NCBI GenBank assembly: GCA_934141445.1
Contig: CAKPCF010000017.1
Location: forward strand, 1-34,223
Origin: an uncultured Clostridia bacterium
GTDB taxonomy: Bacteria > Bacillota > Clostridia > TANB77 > CAG-508
DNA length: 34,223 bases
Direction: 5' to 3'
Position numbers and translations under genes: made by a program. Shown here one piece after another: positions 15,194 through 24,255 of this stretch. Within the stretch, counting starts at the first letter, position 1. Each line of letters starts with the position of its first letter. Below the pieces are notes generated by a model, which did not search any database, was not told where the DNA came from, and was given only the letters and a program-made list of their open reading frames with translations.

Positions 15194-17857
15194 TTAAGTT
15201 TCATCTGTGTCTGTTGTGGTATTAGTAGTATTTGTCGTGTTTGATGTATTACTTGTATTTGTTGTATTATTGGGTTTATTGGTATTAGTTGTATTGCTTG
15301 TATTTGTTGTATTATTTGGTTTATTGGTATTTGTTGTATTAGTAGTATTCGTTGTATTTGCTGTATTGCTTGTATTTGGTTTTGTATTTGGTTTTGTATT
15401 TGGATTTTTCTCTGGTTCTTTTTCTGGCTGTTTTTCTGGTTCTTTGTTAGGTTTTGTTTCGGCTGGTTTTGTATGAGTTGTACAAGTTTCTGTTGGAATA
15501 TTGTATTCACCATTATAGTTAGTTGACCATCTTCCATTTTTTTCTTCTGGTGGTAATTCTGAATATGTTCTTTCTTCAGTTTCTGGACAATATTCATTTG
15601 CTATTTTATTTGTTTCTGTACAAATTTTTAATTTTGTATGTCCTTCACATGTTGCTGGAACACTACCTTTTACAAATACTTCTGGATAAGCCTCTGAGCA
15701 ACTTCCACCTGCTACTTTTCCAGTTTTATTACATATTGCTGCTACAACTATATTCTCTGGTTCTTCAAACTCTTTTCCTTCTAATCCTTTATGAATATCA
15801 GTCATTACAGCATCCCAAATTTTTCCTGCTGGATTTCCTGAAAATACAACCTTTTCACTATATTCATATCCATACCAAGTTGCTGCTGTATAATAAGGAG
15901 TAAATCCACAAAGCCATCTATCAAAATTATCATTTGTTGTACCTGTTTTAGCTGCAACATCCATTCCAGCAATTTTACAATATGTTGCTGTACCATTAGC
16001 TCCTGTAACTGGTGCAGTTAAAATGCTTTTTTCTATAAATGCATTTTCTTTTGACATTACTTGCTCTGAATCTTGTTTTGCTTCTAATATTACATTTCCA
16101 CTTGAATCTTCTACTTTTGTATAGAATGTTGGCTCTATATATACACCATCATTTGCAATTGCAGCATAAGCCATTGCCATTTGAAGTGATGATGCACCAT
16201 CATCTAATCCACCTAATGCTAAACTTAATCCTTCATCTTTTAATCCTGTAATTCCTACTTTTTCACAGAATTTGATTGATTTATCAACACCAATTAAAGA
16301 TAAAGCTTTAACATGAGGAATATTAGCTGATATTTCAATTGCTTGACGCATACTCATAAGTCCTTTATAACCTATATACCACTCTTTTGGAGTATATCCA
16401 CCACCAAATTCTGTTGCTCCATCATAAAAAGTTGTTGCTGCTGTAATTGTTCCGCTTTCTAATCCTGGTGCAATTACTGAAATAGGTTTCATTGAAGAAC
16501 CTGTTTGTTTTATCAAACTTGTTGGCCAATTGAAATAACCTAGTTTTGTCTTCTTAAGTTCATCTTGAGTTCCTGCACCACAAGCCACTACTTGACCAGT
16601 TGTATGATCTACTATTGTCATTGTTGCCATTGATGTTTGCTTTTTACTTGGTGATTGTCTCTTATAATCTGTACTTGTAATTACTTCTTCTACTTTATTT
16701 TGAATGTCTGTATCTTGAGTTGTATAAATCTTTAAACCACTACTATATAAATATACATCAACCATGTCGGCAGACATTCCTTTTTCTTCCATAAGTTGTT
16801 GCTTTATTTGATTTATAGCAGCTTCTGTATGATAAGAAACATCAACCGTTGTTTTAGCTCCATCACCTTGTTTGAAATTTAATCCATTATCAACATCTGC
16901 AACAGCTTGATTATATTCTTCTTCATTTTGAATATATCCAACTTCTTTCATTTTTGCTAAAACAGTCTTTGTTCTTTTCTTTATTTTCTCTGTCATTTTG
17001 TCTTTTTTCTCTTGATTACCTTCATAATCTTCAAAAGGCTTATATGTTCCTGGTGCATTATTTATACCTGCTAAATATGCACATTCTGCCAAACTTAAAT
17101 CTTTAACATCTTTATCAAAATAATATATTGCACCTAAAGCAACACCATTTATATCATTTCCACCTATGTATATAGTATTTAAATATAATTCAAGAATTTG
17201 GCTCTTTGAAAGTATATGTTCAACTTGAATTGCTTTTGCCATTTCTTTTACTTTTCTTGTAACCCCTGCTAATGCTGTATTATCTTTTTCTTTTGTGATA
17301 TTTTTTACTAATTGTTGTGTAATAGTACTACCACCAAAAGATGAATTTCCAGCATGCATTATAAAGTTCACAGTTGCATATGTTGTTCTATAAATATCCA
17401 CACCTGAGTGTTCATAAAATCTTTCATCTTCGATAGCAACATAAGCTTTTGGCAAATATTCTGCCATATCTGATAAACTTACACATTTTCTTTTTTCTCC
17501 ACTACTTAATGATGCAATTTCATTACCATTTTTATCATAAACAGTAGAATTTTCAAATTTTATAACAAGTTCATCCTCACTAATTTTTAGTTCATCTCCA
17601 AAAAGACCAAAGAATGTTCCTGCTAAAATTCCACCACCAACTATTACAAGTAACATAAATATAACTAAAAATATCTTTATGCAAGTTGCAATTCTAGGAT
17701 GTCTATATTTGAATTTCTTTTTACCATTTTTTGAATTTTTTACTTTATCTGTTCCGATAACTGTTGTCTCATCTTTATTAATATTCTTTTTAGTTTTTTT
17801 ATTTGTTTCTGTTGTTTTAAATCTTCGTGTTTCGCCATTTTTTCCGTTTGAACTCAT
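15194..17857 (-). CDS. Class A penicillin-binding protein (PBP1A type)
   Basis: This encodes 887 residues, a bifunctional peptidoglycan synthase. A basic cytoplasmic tail precedes a membrane anchor at about 57-84. The GT51 glycosyltransferase domain has AIEDERFYEHSGVD (catalytic Glu143) and GGSTITQQLVKN. The transpeptidase has TGSSMKP (Ser453-Lys456, SxxK), SAN (509-511) and KTGTT (636-640). After it come a Cys-containing segment (ICNKTGKVAGGSC, EYCPETEERTY) and an Asn/Thr/Pro-rich low-complexity tail of about 90 residues, likely a wall-spanning linker. RBS AAAGGAGG; start MSSNGKNGETRR. A promoter-like -10 overlaps a palindrome upstream (17891-17905). Confidence 0.96.
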   Translation of the reverse strand: MSSNGKNGETRRFKTTETNKKTKKNINKDETTVIGTDKVKNSKNGKKKFKYRHPRIATCIKIFLVIFMLLVIVGGGILAGTFFGLFGDELKISEDELVIKFENSTVYDKNGNEIASLSSGEKRKCVSLSDMAEYLPKAYVAIEDERFYEHSGVDIYRTTYATVNFIMHAGNSSFGGSTITQQLVKNITKEKDNTALAGVTRKVKEMAKAIQVEHILSKSQILELYLNTIYIGGNDINGVALGAIYYFDKDVKDLSLAECAYLAGINNAPGTYKPFEDYEGNQEKKDKMTEKIKKRTKTVLAKMKEVGYIQNEEEYNQAVADVDNGLNFKQGDGAKTTVDVSYHTEAAINQIKQQLMEEKGMSADMVDVYLYSSGLKIYTTQDTDIQNKVEEVITSTDYKRQSPSKKQTSMATMTIVDHTTGQVVACGAGTQDELKKTKLGYFNWPTSLIKQTGSSMKPISVIAPGLESGTITAATTFYDGATEFGGGYTPKEWYIGYKGLMSMRQAIEISANIPHVKALSLIGVDKSIKFCEKVGITGLKDEGLSLALGGLDDGASSLQMAMAYAAIANDGVYIEPTFYTKVEDSSGNVILEAKQDSEQVMSKENAFIEKSILTAPVTGANGTATYCKIAGMDVAAKTGTTNDNFDRWLCGFTPYYTAATWYGYEYSEKVVFSGNPAGKIWDAVMTDIHKGLEGKEFEEPENIVVAAICNKTGKVAGGSCSEAYPEVFVKGSVPATCEGHTKLKICTETNKIANEYCPETEERTYSELPPEEKNGRWSTNYNGEYNIPTETCTTHTKPAETKPNKEPEKQPEKEPEKNPNTKPNTKPNTSNTANTTNTTNTTNTNKPNNTTNTSNTTNTNKPNNTTNTSNTSNTTNTTNTTTDTDET
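15200..15440 (-). repeat. Short-period repeats encoding the Asn/Thr/Lys/Pro tail of the PBP
   Basis: Repeated units around GTATTNGTTGT on the plus strand encode TNTTNT, NKPNNTTNTS and PNTKPNT blocks. Two NKPNNTTNTSNT-like units are near-identical. In-frame copies could expand or contract by slippage. Confidence 0.7.
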
Positions 17858-17890
17858 ATTTCCTCCTTTTAGTATAGTTTTAAATATACA

Positions 17891-17905
17891 ATGGTATTAT
17901 ACCAT
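17891..17905 (-). promoter_or_regulatory. Palindrome overlapping the -10 of the PBP gene
   Basis: A perfect 15-bp palindrome, ATGGTATTATACCAT, encloses a TATAAT -10 (17901-17896, minus strand, with a TGG extension). The -35 is poor (CTTTAT at 17 bp). The layout suggests an extended -10 promoter with a possible operator, but chance is possible in AT-rich DNA. Confidence 0.45.
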
Positions 17906-17969
17906 AAATTTGTAAAATATAAAGCTTTTTTAATAAATTTAATAATTGTTTAAAATTTAGTTTTATATA

Positions 17970-18141
17970 GCATAACTATAAGTTTTTCATAAATTTCTCG
18001 ATTCATTACAAAATTCAAGAAATTCTAACTTATTTTATGGCTCCCTTCCACTAAAAGTGAACTCTTTCCATAAAATTACATAGAATTTCTAAAATTTTTT
18101 CATTCATATTCGAAATCTTATTTCCAAACTTATAGTTATGC
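17970..18141. mobile_element. MITE-like 172-bp inverted-repeat element
   Basis: Terminal inverted repeats GCATAACTATAAGTTT (17970-17985; reverse complement at 18126-18141) are perfect over 16 bp. The two halves continue to pair imperfectly towards the centre, including AGAAATTCTA/TAGAATTTCT and TTTTATGG/CCATAAAA. A small TTCCACT/AGTGAA hairpin forms the apex. There is no coding capacity. It sits between dprA and the PBP gene and fills most of their gap. It could be a non-autonomous transposon relic or a long structured RNA; flanking TATA runs make a target duplication ambiguous. Confidence 0.55.
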
Positions 18142-18147
18142 ATATAA

Positions 18148-19011
18148 TTAAAAATTCAATATATCTTTTACACTTAATATTGGTTCTGCACCTTCTTTAA
18201 TCAATTTATTGCAACCAGCAGATTGTTTTGAATATATTCCACCAGGTACTGCATACACATCTTTTCCCTGTTCTAATGCAAAATCAACAGTTATAAAGCT
18301 TCCACTATTTAATCCTGCTTCTACAACAATTATCTTATCACTTATACCACTTATTATTCTATTTCTTGCTGGAAAATGCCATCTTTCTGCATTTGAATCT
18401 ATAGAATATTCAGAAATTACACAACCATCATTTTTTAAAATTTCTTCATATAACTTTATATTTTCTTTTGGATAAATTTTATTATCCATTATACCATTTC
18501 CTAAAACAGCAACTGTTTTCTTACATTTTCCAAGTAAAGCTCCAATATGTGAATACTTATCAATTCCATTTGCAAGTCCACTAACAATTCCAATATTGTT
18601 ATTTGATAATTCTCTTGCAATCGATATTGCAACCTTTTTTCCATATTCACTAGCATTCCTACTTCCAACCATTGCTATCATTTCCTCTGATAAAAGTTTT
18701 GTATTTCCCTTTATATATATTACTGCTGGTCTATCTTTTATATTCTTTAATTTTTCAGGATAATTATTCTCATTGCAATTATAAATATAGATACTATTGT
18801 TTTCGATATATTTTAATTCATTTTCTAAATTTATTCTATTTTTCACACTCAAAATTTCAGAAATCTTTTCATTTTCTAAACTAATACACTTTAAATCTTT
18901 TTCTGTTAAATTCCATATATTTTTAGGAGTTACAAAATGATTTAATAACTTTAGTTTAGCATTATTTGATAACTTTAACTTTGAAAACCATATATTATAT
19001 TCTCTTTCCAT
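18148..19011 (-). CDS. dprA: DNA-processing protein DprA (Smf)
   Basis: This encodes 287 residues. DprA binds incoming single-stranded DNA and loads RecA during transformation; many non-competent Firmicutes keep it. An N-terminal SAM-like part (about 1-65) leads into a Rossmann domain with IAMVGSRNASEYGKK, GIVSGLANGIDKYSHIGAL, AVLGNGI and WHFPARNRIISGISDKIIVVEA, all hallmarks of the family. The protein ends at VKDILNF with no C-terminal winged helix, a common short form. RBS AAAGGCGG. A terminator for folD lies upstream, so dprA needs its own promoter, which I could not place firmly. Confidence 0.93.
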   Translation of the reverse strand: MEREYNIWFSKLKLSNNAKLKLLNHFVTPKNIWNLTEKDLKCISLENEKISEILSVKNRINLENELKYIENNSIYIYNCNENNYPEKLKNIKDRPAVIYIKGNTKLLSEEMIAMVGSRNASEYGKKVAISIARELSNNNIGIVSGLANGIDKYSHIGALLGKCKKTVAVLGNGIMDNKIYPKENIKLYEEILKNDGCVISEYSIDSNAERWHFPARNRIISGISDKIIVVEAGLNSGSFITVDFALEQGKDVYAVPGGIYSKQSAGCNKLIKEGAEPILSVKDILNF

Positions 19012-19101
19012 TTAACCGCCTTTTCTCTATACTTTTGCATATAACTAATCTTCATTGGTTAATATTTAATTAAAATACTTCTAAAAACTCACGTTTACCA
19101 C

Positions 19102-19138
19102 AAAAAGAGCATAAGTTTAAAACTTATGCCCCTTTTAT
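19102..19138 (-). terminator. Terminator of folD
   Basis: Stem GCATAAGTTT/AAACTTATGC followed by TCTTTTTG on the minus strand, about 24-60 nt after the folD stop codon. Confidence 0.85.
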
Positions 19139-19161
19139 TTAATTTTTATAATACTTAGCTA

Positions 19162-20013
19162 CTATTCTTTAATACTATCTTTAGCTGCTTTTACAACATT
19201 ATTTATAAGCATTGCAATTGTCATTGGTCCAACCCCACCTGGAACTGGTGTAATATAACTAGCTTTTGAAAATATATTGTCATAATCTACATCTCCACAT
19301 AATTTTCCATTATCCAATCTATTTATCCCTACATCAATTACAACAGCACCATCTTTTACCATATCACTAGTAACAAATTTAGGCTTTCCTATAGCAGCAA
19401 TTATTATATCTGCATTTTTTATTATATCTTTAATGTTTTTAGTTCTTGAATGACATACTGTTACTGTTGCATTTTTATTTAACATACATTGTATTAAAGG
19501 TTTTCCTACAATATTACTTCTACCTAAAATAACAACATTCTTTCCCTCTGTTTCTATGTTATAAGCTTCAAGCATTTTAACAATTCCATAAGGTGTGCAA
19601 GAAATAAATGCATCTAAACCAATTGCTAATTTTCCAACATTTACTGCATTAAATCCATCTACATCTTTTTCTGGTAAAATTCTTTGAAAAGCTTTTTGAA
19701 TATCTATATGTTTAGGTACAGGACTTTGTAAGAGTATTCCATGAATACTTTTATCAGCATTCAAATTATCAATTGTTTTTAAAAGCTTATCTTCTGATGT
19801 ATTTTCATCAAAAAGAAACTCTTCAAATTCTATCCCTGCTTTTTCGCAAGCTTTTGATTTATTTTTTACATATACCTGTGAAGCGCTATTATTGCCAACC
19901 ATTACTACAGCTAATTTTGGTACAATACCTTTTTCTTTTAATTTATCTACTTCTACTTTTAATTCTTCTCTAATTTCTTTAGCAAGCTCTTTGCCATTTA
20001 TTATTTCTGCCAT
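19162..20013 (-). CDS. folD: Methylenetetrahydrofolate dehydrogenase/cyclohydrolase
   Basis: This encodes 283 residues. The bifunctional enzyme interconverts 5,10-methylene-THF and 10-formyl-THF in the cytosol, feeding purines and formyl-Met. Motifs: SQVYVKNKSKAC with catalytic Tyr and Lys, GILLQSPVPKHID, KDVDGFNAVNVG, the nucleotide site VILGRSNIVGKP and VCHSRT, and the C-terminal PVPGGVGPMTIAML. RBS GGAAGGAAAA; ATG 20013. It is 26 bp from uppP upstream, so the two are probably co-transcribed, ending at 19102-19138. Confidence 0.97.
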   Translation of the reverse strand: MAEIINGKELAKEIREELKVEVDKLKEKGIVPKLAVVMVGNNSASQVYVKNKSKACEKAGIEFEEFLFDENTSEDKLLKTIDNLNADKSIHGILLQSPVPKHIDIQKAFQRILPEKDVDGFNAVNVGKLAIGLDAFISCTPYGIVKMLEAYNIETEGKNVVILGRSNIVGKPLIQCMLNKNATVTVCHSRTKNIKDIIKNADIIIAAIGKPKFVTSDMVKDGAVVIDVGINRLDNGKLCGDVDYDNIFSKASYITPVPGGVGPMTIAMLINNVVKAAKDSIKE

Positions 20014-20039
20014 TATGTTTTCCTTCCAATATAAGTTTA

Positions 20040-20843
20040 TTATTTAAATAAAATACAAGCAATTATTACTATACCAAATATAATTCTATAAATAGCAAAT
20101 ACTTTATAACTTCCTTTTTTCAAATAATTTAATAAGAACTTAATTACGAAAAGTCCTACTATAAAACTAGCTAAAATTCCAGCTACAAAAGCCGCATCAA
20201 AGACAAATGAACTGATATTAGCTAAAGCTGCTGCTAAAGTAATTGGTGCTGCAAGCATAAAAGAAAACCTAGCTGCACTTTCTCTATCTAGTTTAAGCAT
20301 TCTTCCAACTGTCATTGTAATTCCAGAACGAGAAACTCCTGGAAATGCTGCTGCAATAGCTTGTGAAATACCAATTAAAATTGATTGCTTTAATGTGATA
20401 TCCTCATATTTAACTTCTGATTTTGCTTTTTTATCAACTATGTATAAAACAATACCCATAACAATTAAAGCAACTGCTATAAATATCATTTGTACATTCA
20501 GATTGTCTCCAATGATTTTTTCGCTTATTTTATCCAATACTAAACTTAAAATTCCTGCTGGAATTGTAGCTGCAACTAAATACCAAAATATCTTGCCATC
20601 AGTTGAGTCTTCTTTTTTGATAGCCTTTTTATATCCACCAACAATTAAATTTATCCAATCTTTGAAAAAATAAATTCCTATTGCAAGTAAAGTTCCTATA
20701 TGTAGTGCCACATCAAAAGATTCTGGCATTTGTTCCCAACCTAATAACCATGGAAAAACATTTAAATGTCCTGAACTTGATATTGGTAAAAATTCTGTAA
20801 GTCCTTGGACAATTCCTAATATAATAGCATGTATAATACTCAT
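20040..20843 (-). CDS. uppP: Undecaprenyl-diphosphatase UppP (BacA)
   Basis: This encodes 267 residues of a polytopic membrane enzyme that recycles the lipid carrier by dephosphorylating undecaprenyl pyrophosphate; it can give bacitracin resistance. Signatures: GIVQGLTEFLPISSSGHL near the N-terminus with the catalytic Glu, and AAFPGVSRSGITMTVGR. About seven to eight hydrophobic helices. RBS AGAAAGGAA. It lies 62 bp after dpaA and 26 bp before folD, all in the same direction. It supplies the carrier used by the PBP and Fem enzymes encoded nearby. Confidence 0.97.
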   Translation of the reverse strand: MSIIHAIILGIVQGLTEFLPISSSGHLNVFPWLLGWEQMPESFDVALHIGTLLAIGIYFFKDWINLIVGGYKKAIKKEDSTDGKIFWYLVAATIPAGILSLVLDKISEKIIGDNLNVQMIFIAVALIVMGIVLYIVDKKAKSEVKYEDITLKQSILIGISQAIAAAFPGVSRSGITMTVGRMLKLDRESAARFSFMLAAPITLAAALANISSFVFDAAFVAGILASFIVGLFVIKFLLNYLKKGSYKVFAIYRIIFGIVIIACILFK

Positions 20844-20905
20844 TTTTTTATTCCTTTCTATTGTTCAATTTTATTTATATTCTTAATTTACTAATGAATA
20901 TCTTA

Positions 20906-21775
20906 TTAAAGTTCTTTTAAAACATGATATAAAGTTTCCTTTATATAAATAGCAGATGTTAATGGTGCTACTTTTCCTGGTAAAGATAAAGCCCAAATCA
21001 ATTTCAAATCTTTTTCTTTAGCTGCTTTTCTATCAACTCCACCTGGATTAGATGCTAAATCTATAATAACTGCATCTTTATTTACTAATTCTAATCTATC
21101 TTTGTCTAGTATTTGGAATGGAATTGTGCTTATTATTATTTCAAATTCTCCTAAATGTTCATTTAAATTATTTAGATGAATTGGTTCATATCCATAAGCT
21201 TTTATCCAAGCTATATCTTCATTTTTTCTAGCCTCACAATAAACCTTAGCGCCTATTCCATCAAGCATTTTTGCTAAAACTTTTCCAATTCTACCAAATC
21301 CCATAATTAAGACTTTACTACCATGCAAAGTTTTTTGAGTTTCTTCCATAGCAATTTGAATAGTTCCTTCTGCTGTAGCTATTGTGTTTAAAACAGTAAA
21401 TTCTTCTCTTTTTAATAAATCAATATATTGTATATTAGATTGTTCCAATTTTCTTTTGGTTTCTTCTACAATATTACCTGCAATTAAAGTTTTTCCCGAA
21501 ATGCAAGAAATAAATTCATCAACATTAAGTTTTATATTACTAAATGGCATTGATAAATTTTTTCTATCACTTGATAATGGTATCGGTCCTACTACAACCT
21601 TTGAATTTTTTACAGTTTCTGTAACTGTTGGACACATTTCAACTTTTTCTATTTTTTGCAAATCTTCTGACATTTCTAGCCCATAAGTATAAACTGTATA
21701 TCCATCTTTTACTAGCATTTCAATAAGTTTAACAATTCGTAGGTCTCCGCCTACAACAGCTATTGATTTTTCCAC
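20906..21775 (-). CDS. dpaA: Dipicolinate synthase subunit A
   Basis: This encodes 289 residues, starting at GTG 21775 behind GAAAGGA. With DpaB it makes dipicolinic acid in the mother cell for spore core heat resistance. The N-terminal part carries SIAVVGGDLRIVKLIEMLVK, and PIPLSSDRKN is typical. The C-terminal dinucleotide-binding domain has VLIMGFGRIGKVLAKML, followed by IIDLASNPGGVD and ALSLPGKVAPLTSA. The usual partner dpaB is not adjacent; uppP follows instead. Its presence is the clearest sporulation marker here. A clean sporulation-sigma promoter was not found in the 73-bp gap upstream. Confidence 0.92.
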   Translation of the reverse strand: MEKSIAVVGGDLRIVKLIEMLVKDGYTVYTYGLEMSEDLQKIEKVEMCPTVTETVKNSKVVVGPIPLSSDRKNLSMPFSNIKLNVDEFISCISGKTLIAGNIVEETKRKLEQSNIQYIDLLKREEFTVLNTIATAEGTIQIAMEETQKTLHGSKVLIMGFGRIGKVLAKMLDGIGAKVYCEARKNEDIAWIKAYGYEPIHLNNLNEHLGEFEIIISTIPFQILDKDRLELVNKDAVIIDLASNPGGVDRKAAKEKDLKLIWALSLPGKVAPLTSAIYIKETLYHVLKEL

Positions 21776-21848
21776 TTTACTTTCATTCCTTTCTATGCTT
21801 TTGTATTTATAATATATTATATTTTCTTTTGAATTATTTATGTATCAA

Positions 21849-23189
21849 TTATGATGGTGTTCCATCATCTTCTTGCTTTGTTCTTTCTATACCTTCTTGG
21901 TCTATCGCATTAAGCATTTCTTGATACTCATCTTTTTCTTTCAATTGTTTTAACTTTTCTTGATTTATTATTTCACTAACTCTTTCTATTGTTCTTTGTC
22001 TTGTTGTATTTTCACTTATATCTTGTATTAAAGAATATGTATCTTCCAAATACTCCTGTGTTGCTTTTTCTTGATTTACTAGAATATGTGATTCTTCTAA
22101 TTCTTTTACTTCTTCTTCAATTTCTTTTCTTCTATCTTTTTCTGACTCATCATCCATTTTAACAGAAACAGTTATAAGTTCCTTTATTTCTTGAAAAGCT
22201 TTTTCTTTTGTAGCTCTTTTTAGTAGTCTATGATCTAACTCAATTGATTTATTTAAAAATTCTAAAGCTTTATCTTTTTCACCTCTTCTTGCATAAATTC
22301 TCGCCAATTGATAATAAGACATAGCTTCTAAGTTCTTATCATATAAGCTTTCTTTAAAATATTGTTCCGCCAAATTATATTCTTTTTCAATTAAAGCTAA
22401 TTGTCCTAAATTATATTTTGTTCCCCATAGTTTATGATTTATTGACGCAGCTCTTTCATACATATCCTTAGCCATTTGAAAATCATTTAATCTTGTATAT
22501 ACAATTCCGAGATTATAATACAATTCAAAATCTGCAGGTCTAAATTTTAAAGCATTCTCATACACACTAGCTGCCTCTTTAAACCTTTCTTGTTCACAAA
22601 GCATATCTCCTAGTAAACAAGATGCTTCATACATATCTGGTTTATTCCTAACTAATTTTTCAAGCATTTCTATTGCTTCATCTTTTTTCCCTAAATCTCT
22701 TAATAATTCAGAAATTTTATAATATGAATCATAGTCATTCTTTTTTAAATCGATAGCAGTTACATATTCATCAATTGCTTTTCGCATTCCACCTTCTTTT
22801 TCATAAATAACAGCTAATAATTTATGAGCATAATAACTATCTGGATATTTTGAAACAAGCTTGCTTAAAATAGCTTTTGCACCTTTAGTATCTCCTATAA
22901 AATTCAAACAATTTGCCAAAAAAACATTTAAAATTTCTGAAAAATTTATTTCCTTCCATTCTAGATATATAATTAAAACTGGCAATATAATAGACAACAA
23001 ATATCGTAAGCTTCTAAAAAAGAAGTTTGCCTTTATTCTTAATTTTATTTCAAAAAAACTAATTGCTATTCCAAATCCCTGCAATGTCAATAATATTATA
23101 TAATTAGAGTCATCTTTTCTGATTATTTTGAAAAAGATAATGATAAATAAGGAAAAAGCTAGTAAACTAAATATTACATTTTCAAGCAA
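21849..23189 (-). CDS. Membrane-anchored TPR-repeat protein
   Basis: This encodes 446 residues, starting at TTG 23189 behind GGAGGAAA. Three hydrophobic helices (about 1-22, 31-48 and 52-77) anchor it in the membrane. Residues of about 85-330 contain seven or so tetratricopeptide repeats with typical signatures such as YYNLGIVYTRLNDFQMAKDM and AMSYYQLARIYARRGEKDKA. The C-terminal 110 residues are a charged coiled coil rich in Glu/Lys. It is probably a scaffold for an envelope complex; no specific partner can be named. It has its own promoter (23234-23262) just after the nrnA terminator and precedes dpaA. Confidence 0.85.
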   Translation of the reverse strand: MLENVIFSLLAFSLFIIIFFKIIRKDDSNYIILLTLQGFGIAISFFEIKLRIKANFFFRSLRYLLSIILPVLIIYLEWKEINFSEILNVFLANCLNFIGDTKGAKAILSKLVSKYPDSYYAHKLLAVIYEKEGGMRKAIDEYVTAIDLKKNDYDSYYKISELLRDLGKKDEAIEMLEKLVRNKPDMYEASCLLGDMLCEQERFKEAASVYENALKFRPADFELYYNLGIVYTRLNDFQMAKDMYERAASINHKLWGTKYNLGQLALIEKEYNLAEQYFKESLYDKNLEAMSYYQLARIYARRGEKDKALEFLNKSIELDHRLLKRATKEKAFQEIKELITVSVKMDDESEKDRRKEIEEEVKELEESHILVNQEKATQEYLEDTYSLIQDISENTTRQRTIERVSEIINQEKLKQLKEKDEYQEMLNAIDQEGIERTKQEDDGTPS

Positions 23190-23233
23190 ATTATTTCCTC
23201 CATTCCATATTCACATTTTCTTAAACTTTTTTG

Positions 23234-23262
23234 ATTATATCATATAGAATCTTTCAAAACAA
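23234..23262 (-). promoter_or_regulatory. Promoter of the TPR protein gene
   Basis: Minus strand: TTGTTT (23262-23257), 17-bp spacer, TATAAT (23239-23234). Confidence 0.65.
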
Positions 23263-23274
23263 GATTTTTAAGCA

Positions 23275-23301
23275 TAAAAAAACTCTATTGTTAAATAGAG
23301 T
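23275..23301 (-). terminator. Terminator of the rimP-nrnA operon
   Basis: Stem ACTCTATT/AATAGAGT with a 4-nt loop and a TTTTTTT run on the minus strand, directly at the nrnA stop codon. Confidence 0.85.
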
Positions 23302-24255
23302 TTATTTTAAATGTTTCATTGCTTCTGATATTATTGCTTTTTTAGCATCTTCTAAATTCATATTGATTGTTGCTCCAGCAGCTCTTATATGTCCTCCGCC
23401 ACCAAACATCATACAAACTTCTGATACATCAACATAATCATTTGATCTAAGTGAAATTTTAAAACCTTTATCTCTTTCATGTAAAAATATTGATATTTCA
23501 ACGCCTTGAATATTTCTTCCAATTTCAACTATACCTTCATGGTCTCCAGGTTTCATATTTACTTTTTCATCATCTTCTTTTGTTATATATGTAAATGCAA
23601 TTTTTCCATCAGCAAAAAATTCTAATCTATCCATTGCCATTTTCTGAATTTCAAATTTAGCAGGTGTCATAATCATCATTGATTCTCTATATATTTTAGA
23701 AACATTAACACCTTTTGATAATGCCCAAGCTGCAAATTCAAATGTTTCAGTTGTAATATTACTATTTCTAAAACCATTAGTATCTGTAATAATTCCTGTT
23801 AATAAACAAGAAGCAATATCTTTTGTTATCTCAATATTTAAATATTCAAAACTTGAAACTAAAATTTGAGCACAAGCTGGTGAAACTTGGTCAGCTATAT
23901 TATAATCTGCAAACATTGCATTTTTTCCATGATGGTCAAATTCTACTGTTACTTTTGCATTTTCAAAATATTTATGAAAAATACTATTTACTCTTTTTAA
24001 TTCTGGACAATCTACAACAATTGCCATATCATATTCTTCTAAGCTTCCTTCAGTTTTTATATTTTCAACTCCAGGTAAGAAATTAAAATTTGCTGGGTAT
24101 TCCTTCATTATAACTTCTGCTTTTTTTCCCATATTTTGAAGTGCTAAGCACATGCCTAAACTGCTTCCAACTGCATCTCCGTCAGGGCTTTCATGTGCTA
24201 AAATAACAAATGTTTCTGCATTATTTATTTCTTTTAAAATCTCATCTAATGTCAT
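23302..24255 (-). CDS. nrnA: DHH-family nanoRNase/pAp phosphatase (NrnA-like)
   Basis: This encodes 317 residues. NrnA degrades short RNA oligomers and 3'-phosphoadenosine 5'-phosphate in the cytosol. DHH domain motifs: LAHESPDGDAVGSS (metal Asp residues), VVDCPE, and FDHHGKN (the DHH triad). The DHHA1 domain near the C-terminus has MMFGGGGHIRAAGATI. Length and motif order fit the family. The start codon ATG 24255 directly abuts the rbfA stop, showing coupling. It is the last gene of the operon, and this position after infB-rbfA is common in Firmicutes. Confidence 0.93.
   Translation of the reverse strand: MTLDEILKEINNAETFVILAHESPDGDAVGSSLGMCLALQNMGKKAEVIMKEYPANFNFLPGVENIKTEGSLEEYDMAIVVDCPELKRVNSIFHKYFENAKVTVEFDHHGKNAMFADYNIADQVSPACAQILVSSFEYLNIEITKDIASCLLTGIITDTNGFRNSNITTETFEFAAWALSKGVNVSKIYRESMMIMTPAKFEIQKMAMDRLEFFADGKIAFTYITKEDDEKVNMKPGDHEGIVEIGRNIQGVEISIFLHERDKGFKISLRSNDYVDVSEVCMMFGGGGHIRAAGATINMNLEDAKKAIISEAMKHLK

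Noticed and set aside
15200..15440. Repeat array resembling a CRISPR
   Set aside because: Repeats are short, irregular and in frame with the PBP coding sequence; there are no unique spacers or cas genes.
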